Part shown: positions 15,765 through 23,611 of the stretch, piece by piece
How positions within the stretch are numbered: the first letter of the stretch is position 1
Layout of the letters: each line of letters opens with the position of its first letter
Assembly (NCBI RefSeq): GCF_029255545.1
Contig: NZ_JANLJJ010000048.1
Location: forward strand, 16,213-48,286
DNA length: 32,074 bases
DNA from: Ferrovibrio sp.
GTDB taxonomy: Bacteria > Pseudomonadota > Alphaproteobacteria > Ferrovibrionales > Ferrovibrionaceae
Reading direction: 5' to 3'
The notes under the pieces: generated by a model
What the model saw: only the letters and a program-made list of their open reading frames with translations
Databases searched by the model: none
What the model was told of the DNA's origin: nothing
Translations under genes and position numbers: made by a program

Positions 15765-16811
15765 TTATTTCTGTGCTGGCGCGGGTGTCGGATTTTCCGG
15801 TTTCCGGCCGGCGGCGCGCAGGCCCACGATCTTGCCCAGCGTGTCGAACCAGAACTGCGCGCCCAGAGAGATTGCCAGCGCCGTCATGATCCAGCCGATC
15901 CACGCGGCGGCGGTGACGGGTGCGTGTTCCGGCTTTCCCGCCGGGGAATACAGGACGCGTTCCGACGGCTGGGCGCCCTGGCATGGCATTCCCGGCAGTT
16001 TGCGCATCCAGCCCGGCGCCGGCAGGCTGGTCAAGCCGAATGCGCCCATCGCGATCGAGCAGAACCCGGTGCTGCTCCAGCCCATCGGCAGCTGCATGGC
16101 CTGCACGCTTTTCAGCAGGGCGGCGAAATCCTGCTCCGTGGATTGTTGTGGCGGCTGCTTCGGGCCGTCCGGGCTGGCTTTGACATAGGCGGTGGCCTGG
16201 GCGGTGATTTCGGCGGCACGGGTGGCGTTGCCGCCGTTCCACAGCGCGCGCGCGATCTGCAGGGTATCGACATTGAGCATGACGGCCAGCGCCAGACCAT
16301 AGAAGAACAGCCAGCGCTGGGCGCTGCGTTTGTAGATGCCGCTCTGCCGGTCGGTGCCCGCCCTGTACCAGTCGAGCAGCCTGGCGCGGAACGTGGCCTC
16401 GTCGCCCTTCGCGTCGGCCCAGAGCGCGGCCAGCGCCGGCTGCATGTTGCCGGAGACAAAAGCGCCGGCACGCCGCAGGATGTCGGTCAGCGCATCGGCG
16501 AAAATCTCCGGCTCTATATAGGAGGGCTGCCGCGCGCGCAGGAACGGCAGCAGCCAGGCCAGCCAGCGCAGGCTGGGATAATCCAGGCCTGGCCGGATCA
16601 GGCCGGCAATCAGCGGGTGGGCGTAAAGCCGGCCGGCCAGTCCGGCCAGCCGTGGATCGCCAAGCAGATGGCCAATCGTCTGGCGCAGGCCCTGGCCACG
16701 GCTGTTCCAGGCGCCGGCGATAATCTCTTCGAGCACCGATGCCATCATGCTGAGCAGCAGATAGAGGAAGACCAGACTGACGACGACATTCAGGACAATG
16801 CCAATATCCAT
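15765..16811 (-). CDS. Three-helix membrane protein of unknown function, operon partner of patatin-like protein
   Basis: I cannot assign a function. The 348-residue product begins MDIGIVLNVVVSLVFLYLLL. It has three likely membrane helices, at about 4-26, 168-190 and 302-324, with soluble stretches of about 140 and 110 residues between them. Motifs that I recall from a widespread unnamed family of such proteins are LLDWYRAGTDRQSGIYKRSA, NVDTLQIARALW and SLGAQFWFDTLGKIVGLR. Residues 270-296 contain one Cys and a Pro-rich loop; the tail is polar. The start is the ATG 10 bases after the patatin stop, so the two are almost certainly co-translated. The frame is open upstream for another 127 codons, but that part lies antisense to nothing useful and inside the patatin gene. 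A membrane receptor or anchor for the lipase is possible. Confidence 0.8.
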   Translation of the reverse strand: MDIGIVLNVVVSLVFLYLLLSMMASVLEEIIAGAWNSRGQGLRQTIGHLLGDPRLAGLAGRLYAHPLIAGLIRPGLDYPSLRWLAWLLPFLRARQPSYIEPEIFADALTDILRRAGAFVSGNMQPALAALWADAKGDEATFRARLLDWYRAGTDRQSGIYKRSAQRWLFFYGLALAVMLNVDTLQIARALWNGGNATRAAEITAQATAYVKASPDGPKQPPQQSTEQDFAALLKSVQAMQLPMGWSSTGFCSIAMGAFGLTSLPAPGWMRKLPGMPCQGAQPSERVLYSPAGKPEHAPVTAAAWIGWIMTALAISLGAQFWFDTLGKIVGLRAAGRKPENPTPAPAQK

Positions 16812-16821
16812 GATCGTATCC

Positions 16822-18936
16822 TCAGTCGATGACAGGTTTGCCCGAGACGATCCATTCGTCGACCTGCTTGATGCCGGGCAACTGGCTGAACCAGCCCGGC
16901 TTGCGCTCCTGCAGGGTATAGGTGCGGTCGCCATTTGCCGTCTTCGGGCCGTGGGCGAGCAGCGTGGCAAGGGCCGGATCGTTGAGGGCGCGATCGATCT
17001 GCGTCGCGGTGCGGCCGAATTGCCGCGCGATGCCGCCGACCGTGCGGTAATCATAGGCGGGATTGGCAAGGCCGGCGGCAACGAGCCGGATATCCTCGAC
17101 CTGGCCCGCCGTCGGCCCGGCAATCTGGTCGCGGCGATACAGGTCCTGCAGCACGGCCCAGCGTATGAAATCCTCGACCTTGCTTTTGCCATAGGCCCAC
17201 CAGACCAGGCCGGCGATCCAGCGTCCGAGGCGTGACGCGAAACCCGATTTCAGCCGGCCGAACACCGCATCGGCGCGCCCCTTGGCCCGCCGCACCATGG
17301 TATCGACATCCGCCCGCGTAACGCGGGGCCAGACCGGCGCCGTTGGCTGGGCGACATGCGGCCGCGACGGGTCCGCGGGGTCTGGCGGCACCAGCGGGAT
17401 GATCTGGTAGAAGGGCCCTGGCAGGCCGCCGCTCGGCGCGGTCTGGAAGGCCGGTAGTTTTGCGGCCGGGCCATGGGGCGGGCCATAGCCGGCGGCGATC
17501 ACCGTGTTGGTGGCTGGCAGGGCAAAGCAGTCCTTGAGAAAGAGATAGCAGTTCAATCGGCCGAGCTGGTAATCGTGGGCGCGGAATTCCTTGGCCAGGA
17601 AGCCGCCGAAACCGCCGAGCAGGCCGCAGGCAATGGCATGCGGCTCCAGCGGCGCCGGAGCCGGCGCGCTGCGGCGGCGCGGCGCGATCAGGAAGCGGCT
17701 GAACACGGATTCATCCAGGGCGTCGGCTATGTCATCGGGCTTGAACCGCGCCTGATCCTTCAGGGTCGGGAACAGGCTCTTGATCACGGTCATCAGGCTG
17801 GCATCCAGCTTTCCCGTCATGTCGTAGCTGGGCGGTTCGGGGAACGGATCGATCATCAGCACGGCACGCTCGGCTTTTTCGGCTTCACGCGGATTGTTCT
17901 GCGGTGGCTGTTCCATCAGCGCCCAGCGCGCCAGCTCGAAGGGCTCGTTGTCGATCACGCCGCCATCGACGGTGACGTAGTCGGCGCGGTTCCCCACCAG
18001 CGACGGCGGAAAACTCGGCATCAGGTCGAATTTCGGCGCCTGGTTGCCGCCGGCCTGATAGCTGCGCCGGATTGGCCATTGCCTGGCCTTGTAATCCTCG
18101 ATGGCGACGTTGCGGATCACGCGCGCCGACAGGCCGGCCGGAAAGGCGGATGTGCCCAGCGCCGCCTCGGCATAATCGAACCAGGGACCTTCCACGGCAT
18201 TCAGGCCGGACAGGGTGGCCACGTCGATCGATCTGGCGGGGTCCGGAGCGAGCCAGGGGCTGGAGAAATTCATGTGGCTGCCGATGCCGCTGACGACGTA
18301 ATGCACCCGGTCGGCGTGGCAGAGCATGTCATAGCCCTCGTCCATCGCACCGGTATTGAGGAAGCGGATCGCATAAGGCACGCCACGCAGGTTGGTGTGG
18401 GTCAGCAGCAGGTCGACATGCGCGGACAGATAGGGGCGCGGCGGATGCAGCGCCGTAAAGCCGAGCAGCGAGGCGTCGACGATGCGGCGCAGGATCGTGG
18501 TGTCGAGCAGGGCGGAGACCGCGTCGTCCGGGCCCAGGGCCTGGATGTCTTCGTCGCCGAGCAGATCGCTGCCGCCGGCGGGATCGACGAAGCAGGGCAG
18601 CTCAACCCAGGCCTGGTATAGCCGCGGCAGCCGGGTGGTGACCGTGCCGACCATCGGAATGCTGTGGTGCACGACGCGGTCTTCCGCGTCGGCCAGCGCC
18701 AGAAGGCCCAGCGCGCCGGTGATGCCGCCGGCCGAAGCCCCCGACATCACGGGGATCACCACGTCATGGCTCGGCACATCCCAGCCGGCTTCCGGGATGC
18801 CGGCGGCGCGCAGCGCCTTCTTGCGCTGTTCCCAGGCTTCGAGGGCCTCCATCAGGAAATCGAAAACGCCGCCGGTATAGGCGCCGGCCGAAATCGCGCC
18901 GGCCATGGTCAGGCCAACGTAGAATCTCCCGCTCAT
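16822..18936 (-). CDS. Large patatin-like phospholipase
   Basis: This 704-residue protein has an N-terminal patatin (acyl hydrolase) fold with a Ser-Asp dyad. The oxyanion glycines are in TMAGAISAGAYTGGVFDFLM (10-29), the nucleophile is S68 in SGASAGG, and the partner is D324 in TVDGGVIDNEPFE. Such enzymes cut acyl chains from membrane lipids. The part after ~400 is not a known catalytic domain; it includes AHDYQLGRLNCYLFLKDCFA, a Pro-rich linker (PLVPPDPADPSRPHVAQPTA) and an Arg/Lys-rich segment with one weak hydrophobic stretch (WIAGLVWWAYG). The ATG at 18936 has GGGGGG eight bases upstream. A frame open for 577 more codons upstream is antisense to rpe and the next gene and is rejected. It heads an operon with the membrane protein. 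Confidence 0.9.
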   Translation of the reverse strand: MSGRFYVGLTMAGAISAGAYTGGVFDFLMEALEAWEQRKKALRAAGIPEAGWDVPSHDVVIPVMSGASAGGITGALGLLALADAEDRVVHHSIPMVGTVTTRLPRLYQAWVELPCFVDPAGGSDLLGDEDIQALGPDDAVSALLDTTILRRIVDASLLGFTALHPPRPYLSAHVDLLLTHTNLRGVPYAIRFLNTGAMDEGYDMLCHADRVHYVVSGIGSHMNFSSPWLAPDPARSIDVATLSGLNAVEGPWFDYAEAALGTSAFPAGLSARVIRNVAIEDYKARQWPIRRSYQAGGNQAPKFDLMPSFPPSLVGNRADYVTVDGGVIDNEPFELARWALMEQPPQNNPREAEKAERAVLMIDPFPEPPSYDMTGKLDASLMTVIKSLFPTLKDQARFKPDDIADALDESVFSRFLIAPRRRSAPAPAPLEPHAIACGLLGGFGGFLAKEFRAHDYQLGRLNCYLFLKDCFALPATNTVIAAGYGPPHGPAAKLPAFQTAPSGGLPGPFYQIIPLVPPDPADPSRPHVAQPTAPVWPRVTRADVDTMVRRAKGRADAVFGRLKSGFASRLGRWIAGLVWWAYGKSKVEDFIRWAVLQDLYRRDQIAGPTAGQVEDIRLVAAGLANPAYDYRTVGGIARQFGRTATQIDRALNDPALATLLAHGPKTANGDRTYTLQERKPGWFSQLPGIKQVDEWIVSGKPVID

Positions 18937-19005
18937 CGATTTTTCCCCCCCAGCTGCCCCAGTTGATTCTCTCCACAGCTTATGGGGGCAAGTAAAGCGG
19001 AATAA

Positions 19006-19021
19006 CTTCTTAAAGTAGAAG
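19006..19021. promoter_or_regulatory. Dyad in the patatin-rpe divergent gap
   Basis: CTTCT (19006-19010) and AGAAG (19017-19021) flank six bases in the AT-richest part of the 174-base gap between the divergent patatin and rpe genes. It is a possible operator serving either gene; arms are short. Confidence 0.25.
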
Positions 19022-19110
19022 AACCGGACAGGTCCACGACCTGCTTTGCATGATCCGTCCGGCCGGATAAGCCCTTGGCGAGGCTGGGCGGAAGCTGCTA
19101 AGCCTGCCCC

Positions 19111-19785
19111 ATGCCGCAGCTTTCCACCCGAATCGCCCCTTCGATCCTGTCCGCCGATTTCGCCCAGCTGGGCGCGGAGGTCGCCGCTATCGACACGGCC
19201 GGCGCCGACTATATCCACATCGACGTGATGGACGGCCATTTCGTGCCCAACCTGACCATCGGTCCGAGCGTGGTGGCGGCCCTGCGCAAGCACACGAAAA
19301 AGCCTTTCGACGTGCATCTGATGATCTCGCCGGTCGATGCCTTCGTGCCGCTTTTCGCCGAGGCCGGAGCCGACATCATCACCGTGCACCCGGAAGCCGG
19401 GCCGCATGTGCATCGCACGCTGCAGCTGATCCGCAGCCTGGGCAAAAAGGCCGGCCTGTCGCTCAATCCCGGCACGCCGGTGGAAACCGCGCTGGCCGTG
19501 CTCGACATGGTCGACCTCGTGCTGGTGATGAGCGTCAATCCCGGTTTCGGCGGGCAGAAATTCATTGCCAGCCAGCTCGACAAGATCCGCATCCTGCGCG
19601 CGGCCATCGACAAGTCGGGCCGCGCCATCGACCTGGAAGTCGATGGCGGCATCAATGCCGAGACCGCGCAGCTGGCCGTGGATGCCGGCGCCGATGTGCT
19701 GGTGGCCGGTACCGCCAGCTTCCAGGGCGGCCCGTCGGCCTATGCCGACAACATCGCGCGGGTGCGCGCCAAACGCGCGGCGTGA
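19111..19785 (+). CDS. rpe: Ribulose-5-phosphate 3-epimerase
   Basis: This 224-residue TIM-barrel enzyme interconverts D-ribulose 5-phosphate and D-xylulose 5-phosphate in the pentose phosphate or Calvin pathways. The metal and catalytic residues are all in place: H36 and D38 ([13 protein letters not shown]), H69 (FDVHLM) and D178 (EVDGGIN). The phosphate-binding loops [12 protein letters not shown] and [11 protein letters not shown] are typical. No Shine-Dalgarno sequence is seen before the ATG. The heparinase-like gene begins six bases after the stop, so the two, with hutD after them, are likely one transcript. rpe is normally next to rsmB in relatives. Confidence 0.97.
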   Translation: MPQLSTRIAPSILSADFAQLGAEVAAIDTAGADYIHIDVMDGHFVPNLTIGPSVVAALRKHTKKPFDVHLMISPVDAFVPLFAEAGADIITVHPEAGPHVHRTLQLIRSLGKKAGLSLNPGTPVETALAVLDMVDLVLVMSVNPGFGGQKFIASQLDKIRILRAAIDKSGRAIDLEVDGGINAETAQLAVDAGADVLVAGTASFQGGPSAYADNIARVRAKRAA

Positions 19786-19791
19786 GCTGAC

Positions 19792-21459
19792 GTGGCTGCG
19801 GCCAGTCTGCAGGAAACTTTCGGACAGAAACTGCTGCGGCGCGCCAGCGCCGCCTGGTATGCCACGCGCCTTTACGCGCTGACCCTGCCGCGCCAGGCAC
19901 CGCTTGAGCTGCCGGTGCTGCCCGACGAGGCATGGCCGGGTTCCGTGGCCAATGCCGACCGCCTGTTCCAGGGCCGTTTCGTCTTCGCCGGCGTCGAGGT
20001 TGTCTCGCCCCGGGCCGCGCCCTGGGGCATGACTGCGGCCGAGCTGAAACTCGATGCGATCAGCCATGCCGCCTGGGCCGCCGAACTGCACGGGTTCCGC
20101 TGGCTGCGCGATTTCGTTACCCAGGGCGGCGACATGGCGCGCCGCATGGCGCGCGCGCTGGTTGGTTCCTGGCTCGAAAAGCACGCGATGCAGATCCAGG
20201 GATTGCCCTGGCGCGCCGACGTGGCCGGGCGGCGGCTGGCGCACTGGGTCAACGCGGCGCATTTCCTGCTGGATGGCGCCGACGACAAATTCGCCCACGA
20301 CTTCCTGCTCGCCATCGCGCGACATACCGCGCATCTGAACCATGCCGCGAAACGCGCACAGCCCGGCCTGCCGCGTTTTGCCGCGCTGCTGGGCCTGGTG
20401 TATGGCACCGAGGCCCTGGGGCAGCCGCAGCAGGCGGTCATGCAGGCTCTCTGCGGCGCGCTCGAAACCCAGATTCTCGCCGATGGCGGCCATGTCAGCC
20501 GCAATCCGTCGCAGCTCTATCGCCTGCTGCGCGAGATCGTGGCGTTGTGGCGTTTCCTGCTGGCGCTCGACCCCGGACGCGCCGCCCTGCTGCAGGTCTT
20601 TCTCGATCGCATGGCGCCGATGCTGCGCTTTTTCCGCCATGGCGATGGCGGCCTGGCGCTGTTTCATGGCGGGCAGGAGGAAGTGCCTGCGCAGATCGAC
20701 CAGCTGCTCGACCTGTCGGACGCCAAGGGCAAGCCGCTCAATTCAGCGACGCTCAGCGGGTACGAGCGCGCGCTCGCGCGGCGTGGCCTGCTGCTGATTG
20801 ATACAGGCGCGATGCCGCCGATGCTGCCCGATGCGCCGCCGCCGCATCGTGGCCTGCTGTCGTTTGAATTCAGCCATGGCAAGGACCGCCTGATCGTCAA
20901 TTGTGGCGCCTCGCGCCGCGTCAGCGGCGGTTGGTCGGATGCCCTGAGCGGCAGCGCGGCCCACAGCACCATCACGCTGGGCCAGGCCGAACCGGCCGCT
21001 GCGGCGCGGATCAGCGCAACGCGCAATGAACAGGACGGTGCCATCTGGTTCGACCTGGAGCATGATGGCTGGTGGCGCAGTCACAACCGCCTGCATCGCC
21101 GGCGGCTGTTCCTCGCTGCCGGCGGCGAGGACCTGCGCGGCGAGGAAACCATCACCGAATCCCCGCCCTCCGCGAATGGCGGCATGCCGGTGGAAGCCGT
21201 GCTGCGGCTGCATCTGCATCCAGGGGTACATGCGTCCCTGATCGGCAGCGGCGACACGGTGATCCTGAAAAGCGCCAGCGGCCAGGGCTGGCGCTGGCGC
21301 GGCGCCGGCGGCGTGGTGCGGCTGGAAGACAGCGTCTATTTCGGCCATACCGACAATGGCGGTGCCGATGCGCCGCGTCGCACGCAGCAGATCGTGATGA
21401 CCGGCTCGGCCGGCGAAACCCCGCTGGTATTCAAATGGGCGCTCAGCAAAATCGGCTGA
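19792..21459 (+). CDS. Heparinase II/III-like protein
   Basis: The 555-residue product, starting at GTG six bases after rpe, resembles the heparinase II/III-like family of alphaproteobacteria. These proteins have an alpha/alpha toroid N-terminal domain and a beta-sheet C-terminal domain (PF07940, about 325-540). Supporting segments are FRWLRDFVTQGGD, LAHWVNAAHFLL, DGGHVSRNPSQLYRLLREIV with the likely substrate-cleft His/Asn, and RLIVNCGASRRVSGGWSDAL then AAHSTITLG. There is no signal peptide, so the protein seems cytoplasmic, which is odd for a polysaccharide lyase but usual for this subgroup next to rpe and purH. Its true substrate is not established. The last 25 bases overlap the hutD start. 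Confidence 0.87.
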   Translation: MAAASLQETFGQKLLRRASAAWYATRLYALTLPRQAPLELPVLPDEAWPGSVANADRLFQGRFVFAGVEVVSPRAAPWGMTAAELKLDAISHAAWAAELHGFRWLRDFVTQGGDMARRMARALVGSWLEKHAMQIQGLPWRADVAGRRLAHWVNAAHFLLDGADDKFAHDFLLAIARHTAHLNHAAKRAQPGLPRFAALLGLVYGTEALGQPQQAVMQALCGALETQILADGGHVSRNPSQLYRLLREIVALWRFLLALDPGRAALLQVFLDRMAPMLRFFRHGDGGLALFHGGQEEVPAQIDQLLDLSDAKGKPLNSATLSGYERALARRGLLLIDTGAMPPMLPDAPPPHRGLLSFEFSHGKDRLIVNCGASRRVSGGWSDALSGSAAHSTITLGQAEPAAAARISATRNEQDGAIWFDLEHDGWWRSHNRLHRRRLFLAAGGEDLRGEETITESPPSANGGMPVEAVLRLHLHPGVHASLIGSGDTVILKSASGQGWRWRGAGGVVRLEDSVYFGHTDNGGADAPRRTQQIVMTGSAGETPLVFKWALSKIG

Positions 21460-21932
21460 TCCATATCGCCAGCCTGCCGGCGCAGCCCTGGAAGAATGGT
21501 GGTGGCCTCACCACCGAGATCGCCATTGATCCGCCCGGTGCCGCGATGGAAGATTTCCGCTGGCGCGTCAGCATGGCGAAGATCGATCGCGACGGGCCGT
21601 TCTCGGCTTTTCCCGGCGTCACGCGCTGGATCACGCTGGTTGAAGGCAACGGGTTTATTCTCGACTTCAGCGACGGTTCGACGCTGGAAGTGACAAAGCC
21701 GTTTGAGCCGCACCAGTTCGATGGCGGCCTTGCCGCGCAATGCCGCCTGATCGACGGTCCCTGCCGCGACCTCAACGTGATGGCGCGCCACGGCGAGATC
21801 ATGCGCGTTGCCGTCGCCCGGTCGCGGGCGCCGCTGCCGTCAATGGGCCATGCCGTGGTGTCGGGTCATGGCGTCTCGGTCCGCCTCGACGACCGGCATG
21901 TCCTCAACGCCTTTGTCGACCGGCCGTTTTGA
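21435..21932 (+). CDS. HutD/Ves family protein
   Basis: This 165-residue protein starts at an ATG inside the end of the heparinase-like gene (25-base overlap, different frame). The start of the domain, AQPWKNGGGLTTEIAIDPPG, is the hallmark of the HutD/Ves (PF05962) bicupin-like family. FRWRVSMAKIDRDGPFSAFP, then LVEGNGFILDF and FDGGLAAQCRLIDGPCRDLN also match. HutD proteins are linked to histidine utilisation; Ves is a cold-shock-related protein in enterics; the biochemical activity is unknown. No hut gene is nearby, so a role in histidine use cannot be assumed. At 165 residues it is a little shorter than the usual ~190. A terminator follows. Confidence 0.88.
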   Translation: MGAQQNRLIHIASLPAQPWKNGGGLTTEIAIDPPGAAMEDFRWRVSMAKIDRDGPFSAFPGVTRWITLVEGNGFILDFSDGSTLEVTKPFEPHQFDGGLAAQCRLIDGPCRDLNVMARHGEIMRVAVARSRAPLPSMGHAVVSGHGVSVRLDDRHVLNAFVDRPF

Positions 21933-21943
21933 CCCATTTCACG

Positions 21944-21976
21944 AAAAAATGGGCGGCAGTACAAAGCCTGCCGCCC
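21944..21976 (-). terminator. Intrinsic terminator for the minus-strand lipoprotein gene
   Basis: CTGCCGCCC (21968-21976) and GGGCGGCAG (21951-21959) form a perfect nine-pair stem with an eight-base loop; read on the minus strand it is followed by ATTTTTT. The plus strand has a competing shorter hairpin (CCCATTT 21933-21939 with AAATGGG 21947-21953), so the element may end transcription of the convergent hutD gene as well. Confidence 0.75.
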
Positions 21977-22001
21977 GCGCAGATCATGGTTTGGCGGTCG
22001 T

Positions 22002-22430
22002 TTAGCTGCCAGTCTTGGCAACTTCCTTGGCGCCATTGATCGGGATCAGCGTGAGATTGACGGCGCTGTCGTATTTGTTGTCGGCACCATTGGCGGAATC
22101 GACAATCGATGAAATTCCGGCGGTCAACAGAATGTCCACGACCACATTGGCGGCGATGGTGCCCGATACGCCTGAGTTATTGAGATAGGACGCTTCATGG
22201 TAGCCGTCCTTGTTACACTTGATGGTGATGTCGTGCTTGCTTTTGCGCACGGTCAGGATGCCTGGCGTCTGGACGGTCCCGATCGACTGACCTTCCCGGA
22301 TGAAAGAGCAGGTCGCGCCAGCGGGATTGGTTCCCACTGAAATATCCTGGGATGTGCCCTCGAAGACGCTGACGCAGCCAGAGATGGCGACACTCATGCC
22401 GAGTGCCGCAGCAAGATGCATAATTTTCAT
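22002..22430 (-). CDS. Small lipoprotein with PEGA-like domain
   Basis: A 142-residue protein begins with a lipoprotein signal peptide (MKIMHLAAALGMSVAISGC) whose lipobox ends at C19. The body has SVGTNPAGATCSFIREG, then TPGILTVRKSKHDITIKC and KDGYHEASY. This resembles the small beta-sandwich of PEGA-type lipoproteins, where two Cys (in GATCSF and TIKCNK) could form a disulphide in the periplasm. A glycine- and valine-rich stretch follows (SGVSGTIAANVVVDILL) and could insert in a membrane. Base composition is clearly lower in GC than the neighbours: I counted 53-55% in two 60-base blocks (22081-22200). It has its own promoter-like sequence, a hairpin leader and a strong terminator, so it seems an independent unit. 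Function unknown. Confidence 0.85.
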   Translation of the reverse strand: MKIMHLAAALGMSVAISGCVSVFEGTSQDISVGTNPAGATCSFIREGQSIGTVQTPGILTVRKSKHDITIKCNKDGYHEASYLNNSGVSGTIAANVVVDILLTAGISSIVDSANGADNKYDSAVNLTLIPINGAKEVAKTGS

Positions 22431-22454
22431 AATTCCCCCGGTTAGAAATATTAG

Positions 22455-22472
22455 CGCGGGTTTTTACCCGCG
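22455..22472 (-). promoter_or_regulatory. Leader hairpin before the PEGA-like lipoprotein gene
   Basis: CGCGGGT (22455-22461) and ACCCGCG (22466-22472) form a perfect seven-pair stem with a four-base loop (AAAA on the minus-strand RNA), 25 bases upstream of the start codon. It would lie at the very 5' end of the transcript from the predicted promoter, and could stabilise the mRNA. Confidence 0.45.
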
Positions 22473-22482
22473 TCAGGGGAAA

Positions 22483-22510
22483 CCTATAGGTATCTTTGCA
22501 CGTCTTTCAA
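22483..22510 (-). promoter_or_regulatory. Predicted promoter of the PEGA-like lipoprotein gene
   Basis: On the minus strand TTGAAA (22505-22510) and TATAGG (22483-22488) are spaced by 16 bases, placing the start of transcription near 22476. The -35 is good and the -10 moderate. Confidence 0.4.
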
Positions 22511-22551
22511 GTCATTTTCGCCCAGCGATCATGACTGAAAGGCGCATTTCG

Positions 22552-23547
22552 TCATTCACCCTTGCTTTGGGCGATGAACGGCTTCAGCGACGCCTGCGGG
22601 CGCGGCCCGATATGGCTGATCACCTCGGCGGCGCAGAGCGAGCCGAGCCGGCCGGCGGCATGCAGGTCGAAGCCATGGGTGAAGCCATAGAGGAAGCCGG
22701 CCGCGTAGAGGTCGCCGGCGCCGGTGGTATCCACCACGTTCACGCCGCGCACCGCGTCGATGATATGCAGTTCCTCGCCCGAGATGATCACCGAGCCTTT
22801 TTCGGAGCGGGTCAGGGCTGCGACATCGACATGGCCGCGCACATGCTGCAGCGCGCCGTCGAAGTCATGCGTCTCGTAGAGCGCGGTGATCTCGGCCTCG
22901 TTGGCGAATACGATATCGACATGGTGTTCGATCAGATGGCGGAATTCGGCGCGGTGGCGGTCGACGCAGAAGCTGTCGGACAGCGACATCGCCACCTTGC
23001 GGCCGGCGTCATGGGCGAGCCGGATCGCCTTGCGCATGCCGTCCTTGGCCATCGGCTGGTCCCACAGATAGCCTTCCAGATAGGTGATCTCGGCCTGCGC
23101 CACGGCGGCGGCTTCGATATCGTCGGGGGTCAGGTCGATCGAGGCGCCCAGATAGGTGTTCATGGTGCGCTGCGCATCCGGTGTCACCAGGATCAGGCAG
23201 CGCGCCGTCGAAGGGCCTTCGGTGGCGGGCGTGGTGTCGTAATGCACGCCCAGGCCCCGGATGTCGCGGGCGAACACCTCGCCCAGCGTGTCGCTGCGCA
23301 CCCGGCCGATGAACTGCACCTTGCCGCCGAGCGCCGCGATGCCGGCCGCCGTGTTGGCCGCCGAGCCGCCCGAACATTCCACCGTTTCGCCCATGGCGGC
23401 ATAAAGCGCCTCGGCGCGGCCGCCGTCGATCAGGGTCATGCCGCCCTTGGGCATGCCATGGGCGTCGAGGAAGTCGTTATCCACGCGGGCCAGCACGTCG
23501 ACGATGGCGTTGCCGATGGCGAGCACGTTGTTCTGGGCCTTGGTCAT
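22552..23547 (-). CDS. Adenosine kinase, PfkB family
   Basis: This 331-residue ribokinase-fold enzyme most resembles the adenosine kinases of alphaproteobacteria, which convert adenosine and ATP to AMP and ADP. The substrate-side motif is ECSGGSAANTAAGIAALGG. The ATP-side signature is DTTGAGD at residues 273-279, with D279 as catalytic base, followed by LYAAGFLYG. NEAEITALY is the usual purine-kinase NxxE magnesium motif. A good ribosome-binding site (AGGAAA, six bases of spacing) precedes the ATG. The gene diverges from the amidase gene over 64 bases that contain a small dyad. No other purine-salvage gene is adjacent. Other sugar kinases of the same family cannot be fully excluded. Confidence 0.88.
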   Translation of the reverse strand: MTKAQNNVLAIGNAIVDVLARVDNDFLDAHGMPKGGMTLIDGGRAEALYAAMGETVECSGGSAANTAAGIAALGGKVQFIGRVRSDTLGEVFARDIRGLGVHYDTTPATEGPSTARCLILVTPDAQRTMNTYLGASIDLTPDDIEAAAVAQAEITYLEGYLWDQPMAKDGMRKAIRLAHDAGRKVAMSLSDSFCVDRHRAEFRHLIEHHVDIVFANEAEITALYETHDFDGALQHVRGHVDVAALTRSEKGSVIISGEELHIIDAVRGVNVVDTTGAGDLYAAGFLYGFTHGFDLHAAGRLGSLCAAEVISHIGPRPQASLKPFIAQSKGE

Positions 23548-23564
23548 CGAAGCTTTCCTGCTGG

Positions 23565-23576
23565 CGGTATTTACCG
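23565..23576. promoter_or_regulatory. Dyad in the adenosine kinase-amidase gap
   Basis: CGGTA-TT-TACCG is a perfect five-base inverted repeat with a two-base centre, placed between the two divergent genes. It is short and its role is unknown. Confidence 0.25.
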
Positions 23577-23611
23577 TTACTCTGTAGCCAATCGAGGCAA
23601 GGAAGGCAAAT

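Noticed and set aside
16812-17192. N-terminal extension of the three-helix membrane protein by 127 codons
   Set aside because: It would lie inside the patatin coding region in another frame; the ATG at 16811 gives the hydrophobic start expected for the protein.
5703-18936. A CBASS-like defence system made of the nucleotide cyclase and the patatin-like phospholipase
   Set aside because: CBASS uses CD-NTase cyclases, while this one is class III with a full adenylate cyclase motif set. The genes are about 10 kb apart with many housekeeping genes between, and no ubiquitin-like accessory genes are present.
18937-20667. Upstream extension of the patatin frame to give a 1281-residue protein
   Set aside because: The added 577 codons are antisense to rpe and the heparinase-like gene, have the Arg/Gly/His-rich look of GC-rich shadows, and the ATG at 18936 has a clear ribosome-binding site and starts at the patatin fold.
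21435-21932. A histidine-utilisation locus suggested by HutD
   Set aside because: No hutH, hutU, hutI, hutG or hutC gene occurs in the window.
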